The notes beneath the pieces were generated by a model. It searched no databases, was not told the DNA's origin, and was given only the letters and a program-made list of their open reading frames with translations. Below, in pieces: positions 62,514-64,000 of a stretch of 64,000 nt of DNA. The translations under genes and the position numbers were made by a program. Within the stretch, counting starts at the first letter, position 1, and every line of letters starts with the position of its first letter. This stretch comes from Gymnodinialimonas ulvae (GTDB lineage: Bacteria > Pseudomonadota > Alphaproteobacteria > Rhodobacterales > Rhodobacteraceae), in NCBI RefSeq assembly GCF_037543845.1, contig NZ_JBBIFX010000001.1, positions 930,001 to 994,000 of the forward strand, given 5' to 3'.

Positions 62514-63719
62514 TCAAGCGGCCCCCTCGGTCACCACATGGCGGTCGATCCACGCGATCTCATCGCCGGTGAACACCTCTTCGATCGGCGTCAGCCCGTC
62601 ATAGCGCCCGGTCAGTGCGGTGTCCTTGTGCAGCCGCCGCGCGGCGGACCAGCGGCGCTCATCCCGCGCCACCCTTTGACAGGCCGCATGGCCCGCCTGT
62701 GTCGCGACGCCGTCGGGGCGCAGAAGTCCCTCGGCGGTCAGGATCCGGATCGTCAGGGGGTCATGGATCGGCTCGTTGCGGGCCAGCGCCAGCAGGCCTT
62801 GCCGCCGGTGCACCCGCGCCTGAAACGCGCGCCGCGCCATTACCGCCGCCGCCACGCCGCGGGCGGGCGAAAACAGAAGCGACGCCGCAAATGCCACTGT
62901 CGCGACCAGCACGATGATCGGCCCGGTCGGCAACGCAGGCGCAGAGGCCGACACGGCCGCGCCGATCCAACCCGACAGACCGCCGATGCAGCCCGCCACC
63001 CAAACCACCGTCTCGGCCCGCTCGGACCAGAACCGCGCGGTCACCGGCGGAATGATCAGCAACGCCACGATCAGGATCAGACCCACGAGCTTGAGCCCGA
63101 TCACCGTCACGGCCAGAACAACGCCCATCATCGCCAGATCGATACGGCGCACGTCGACACCGCGCGCCGCCGCAAATGCCGGATCGAACGCCACCAGTGT
63201 CATCGGCCGCCGCAGCAGCCAGATCGCGCAGACAACCGCGACCCCACCCCCGGCAATCAGCAGCGCATCCTGCATCAACATCCCGGCGGTTGATCCCAAA
63301 AGGAAATCCTCCAGCCCCGCCTGACGCCCGCGCGACATGCCCTGGATCACCGTCAAAAGCACCACGCCCGCGCCGAAAAACACCGACAGGACCGCACCGA
63401 TGGCCGCGTCCTCCGACAGCCGTGTCCGGCGCACTATCCATTCCACGGCCAACAATCCCAGAAAGGCCGAGATGGCCGACCCGGCAAGCAATCCCACAAG
63501 CGAGCGGCCATCGCCGCCCAAAGCCACCATGACGATGAAAGCCAGGCCCACACCCGGCAGCGTCGCGTGGGCCACCGCGTCCGAGACCAGCGCGCGTTTG
63601 CGGAGAAACAGGAAGCTTCCCCCCGCCCCGGCCGCAAAGCCCAACAGCGTCGCGCCAAGCGTCACCAGCGCCGCGTTATAGCCCGATTGCAGGAACAGCG
63701 CGTCGAAAAATCCACCCAT
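62514..63719 (-). CDS. Metal ABC transporter permease with C-terminal DtxR-like domain
   Basis: A 401-residue protein. Residues 1 to about 275 are an ABC-3 permease with FLRKRALVSDAVAHATLPGV and LKLVGLILIVALLIIPPVTA. The remaining 125 or so are a soluble cytoplasmic extension resembling a winged-helix, DtxR/MntR-type domain: DPLTIRILTAEGLLRPDGVA, TQAGHAACQRVARDERRW and GLTPIEEVFTGDEIAW. Typical permeases of the family end near residue 290. The layout recalls chlamydial YtgCR. The start overlaps the ATPase stop (TGATG). Confidence 0.85.
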   Translation of the reverse strand: MGGFFDALFLQSGYNAALVTLGATLLGFAAGAGGSFLFLRKRALVSDAVAHATLPGVGLAFIVMVALGGDGRSLVGLLAGSAISAFLGLLAVEWIVRRTRLSEDAAIGAVLSVFFGAGVVLLTVIQGMSRGRQAGLEDFLLGSTAGMLMQDALLIAGGGVAVVCAIWLLRRPMTLVAFDPAFAAARGVDVRRIDLAMMGVVLAVTVIGLKLVGLILIVALLIIPPVTARFWSERAETVVWVAGCIGGLSGWIGAAVSASAPALPTGPIIVLVATVAFAASLLFSPARGVAAAVMARRAFQARVHRRQGLLALARNEPIHDPLTIRILTAEGLLRPDGVATQAGHAACQRVARDERRWSAARRLHKDTALTGRYDGLTPIEEVFTGDEIAWIDRHVVTEGAA

Positions 63720-64000
63720 CACGCACCTTGCAGGGCAAGCGCGTCGATCTGCATCGCGCCAAGACGCCCGCCATAGGCCTCCGCCAGGGTTTCGGCGGTG
63801 AAGGTCGTTGCAACCGGCCCTTCGGCGATGCGGCGCAGGTTCACCAACATGACATGGTCGAAATATTCGCTGACCGTGCTCAGGTCATGGTGCACTGCAA
63901 TCACGCTGCGCCCCTCCGCCTTCAGCGCCTTGAGCACCCCGATGATCGCCGCCTCCGTCGCCGCGTCGACACCGGCAAACGGCTCGTCCAGCAAGAACAG
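63719..64000 (-). CDS. Metal ABC transporter ATP-binding protein (partial, N-terminus off the window)
   Basis: The visible 93 or so C-terminal residues start within Walker B (LLDEPFAGVDAATEAAIIGV). They continue through the H-loop IAVHHDLSTVSEYFDHVML and NLRRIAEGPVATTFTAETLA, typical of ZnuC/MntA-type ATPases. Walker A and the signature motif lie beyond base 64000. It is coupled to the fused permease by a TGATG overlap. A metal-binding receptor gene would be expected further upstream, outside the window. Confidence 0.9.
   Translation of the reverse strand: MFLLDEPFAGVDAATEAAIIGVLKALKAEGRSVIAVHHDLSTVSEYFDHVMLVNLRRIAEGPVATTFTAETLAEAYGGRLGAMQIDALALQGA

Noticed and set aside
1..64000. CRISPR arrays, tRNA or rRNA genes, insertion sequences and prophage genes
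   Set aside because: No regularly spaced direct repeats, cloverleaf-like sequences, transposases, integrases or phage structural genes were recognised in the window.

Overview
The window reads as a chromosomal segment of a GC-rich, probably marine alphaproteobacterium, most likely of the Rhodobacterales (Roseobacter) type. This is inferred from gene content: a TRAP transporter, an alginate locus like that of Agrobacterium, an MttB-family methyltransferase, several peptide and amine uptake systems, kynurenine-pathway genes and dense ATGA-overlapping operons. No rRNA, tRNA, insertion sequence, phage gene or CRISPR array was seen. No stretch longer than about 300 bases lacks a gene.

Bases 1-19,500 form a uronate and alginate catabolic island. 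A TRAP transporter (dctPQM) and uxuA, kdgK, kdgF, kduI and kduD lie on the left. An alginate-oligosaccharide module lies on the right: an AlgS/M1/M2/Q2-like ABC importer, a cytoplasmic PL15 exo-alginate lyase and an SDR that may be a DEH reductase. A glucarate-dehydratase-like enolase, a GntR/FCD regulator and a MATE transporter complete it. The enzymes converge on 2-keto-3-deoxygluconate and its phosphate. Four near-identical palindromes around ATACTAGTAT sit at the dctP, kdgK/kdgF, algS/enolase and MATE promoters, which suggests one local regulon.

Bases 19,600-29,600 hold two very large envelope genes 3 bp apart: a 1,139-residue outer-membrane-barrel-like protein and a protein of about 2,160 residues made of tandem DUF11-type domains. 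Bases 29,700-38,600 hold a divergent unit. It has a Dpp-type ABC importer, a GAF protein and an M20 amidohydrolase on one strand, and an XRE-cupin regulator, the cognate binding protein and an M24 peptidase on the other.

Bases 38,600-46,000 hold a MatB-like acyl-CoA synthetase, an FAH-family hydrolase and an envelope cluster. The cluster has an OpgG/D-like glucan protein divergent from a CDP-alcohol phosphatidyltransferase, an LTA-synthase/OpgB-like transferase and a UPF0104 membrane protein. Bases 46,000-51,100 hold an NMT1-type ABC importer with a fused double permease, overlapping into a GT4 glycosyltransferase and an FkbM methyltransferase. Next come a degenerate phytochrome-like PAS-GAF protein, a stand-alone receiver and an alpha/beta hydrolase.

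Bases 53,300-59,500 hold an MttB-family methyltransferase convergent with a coupled operon of GntR, DapA-like lyase, aldehyde dehydrogenase and FAD oxidase. Matching ATAC-N5-GTAT operators lie at both ends. The window closes with kynA-kynU and a Zn/Mn-type metal ABC transporter, one of whose permeases carries a C-terminal domain resembling a DtxR-type repressor. The genes at both window edges are cut: dctM on the left and the metal ABC ATPase on the right.
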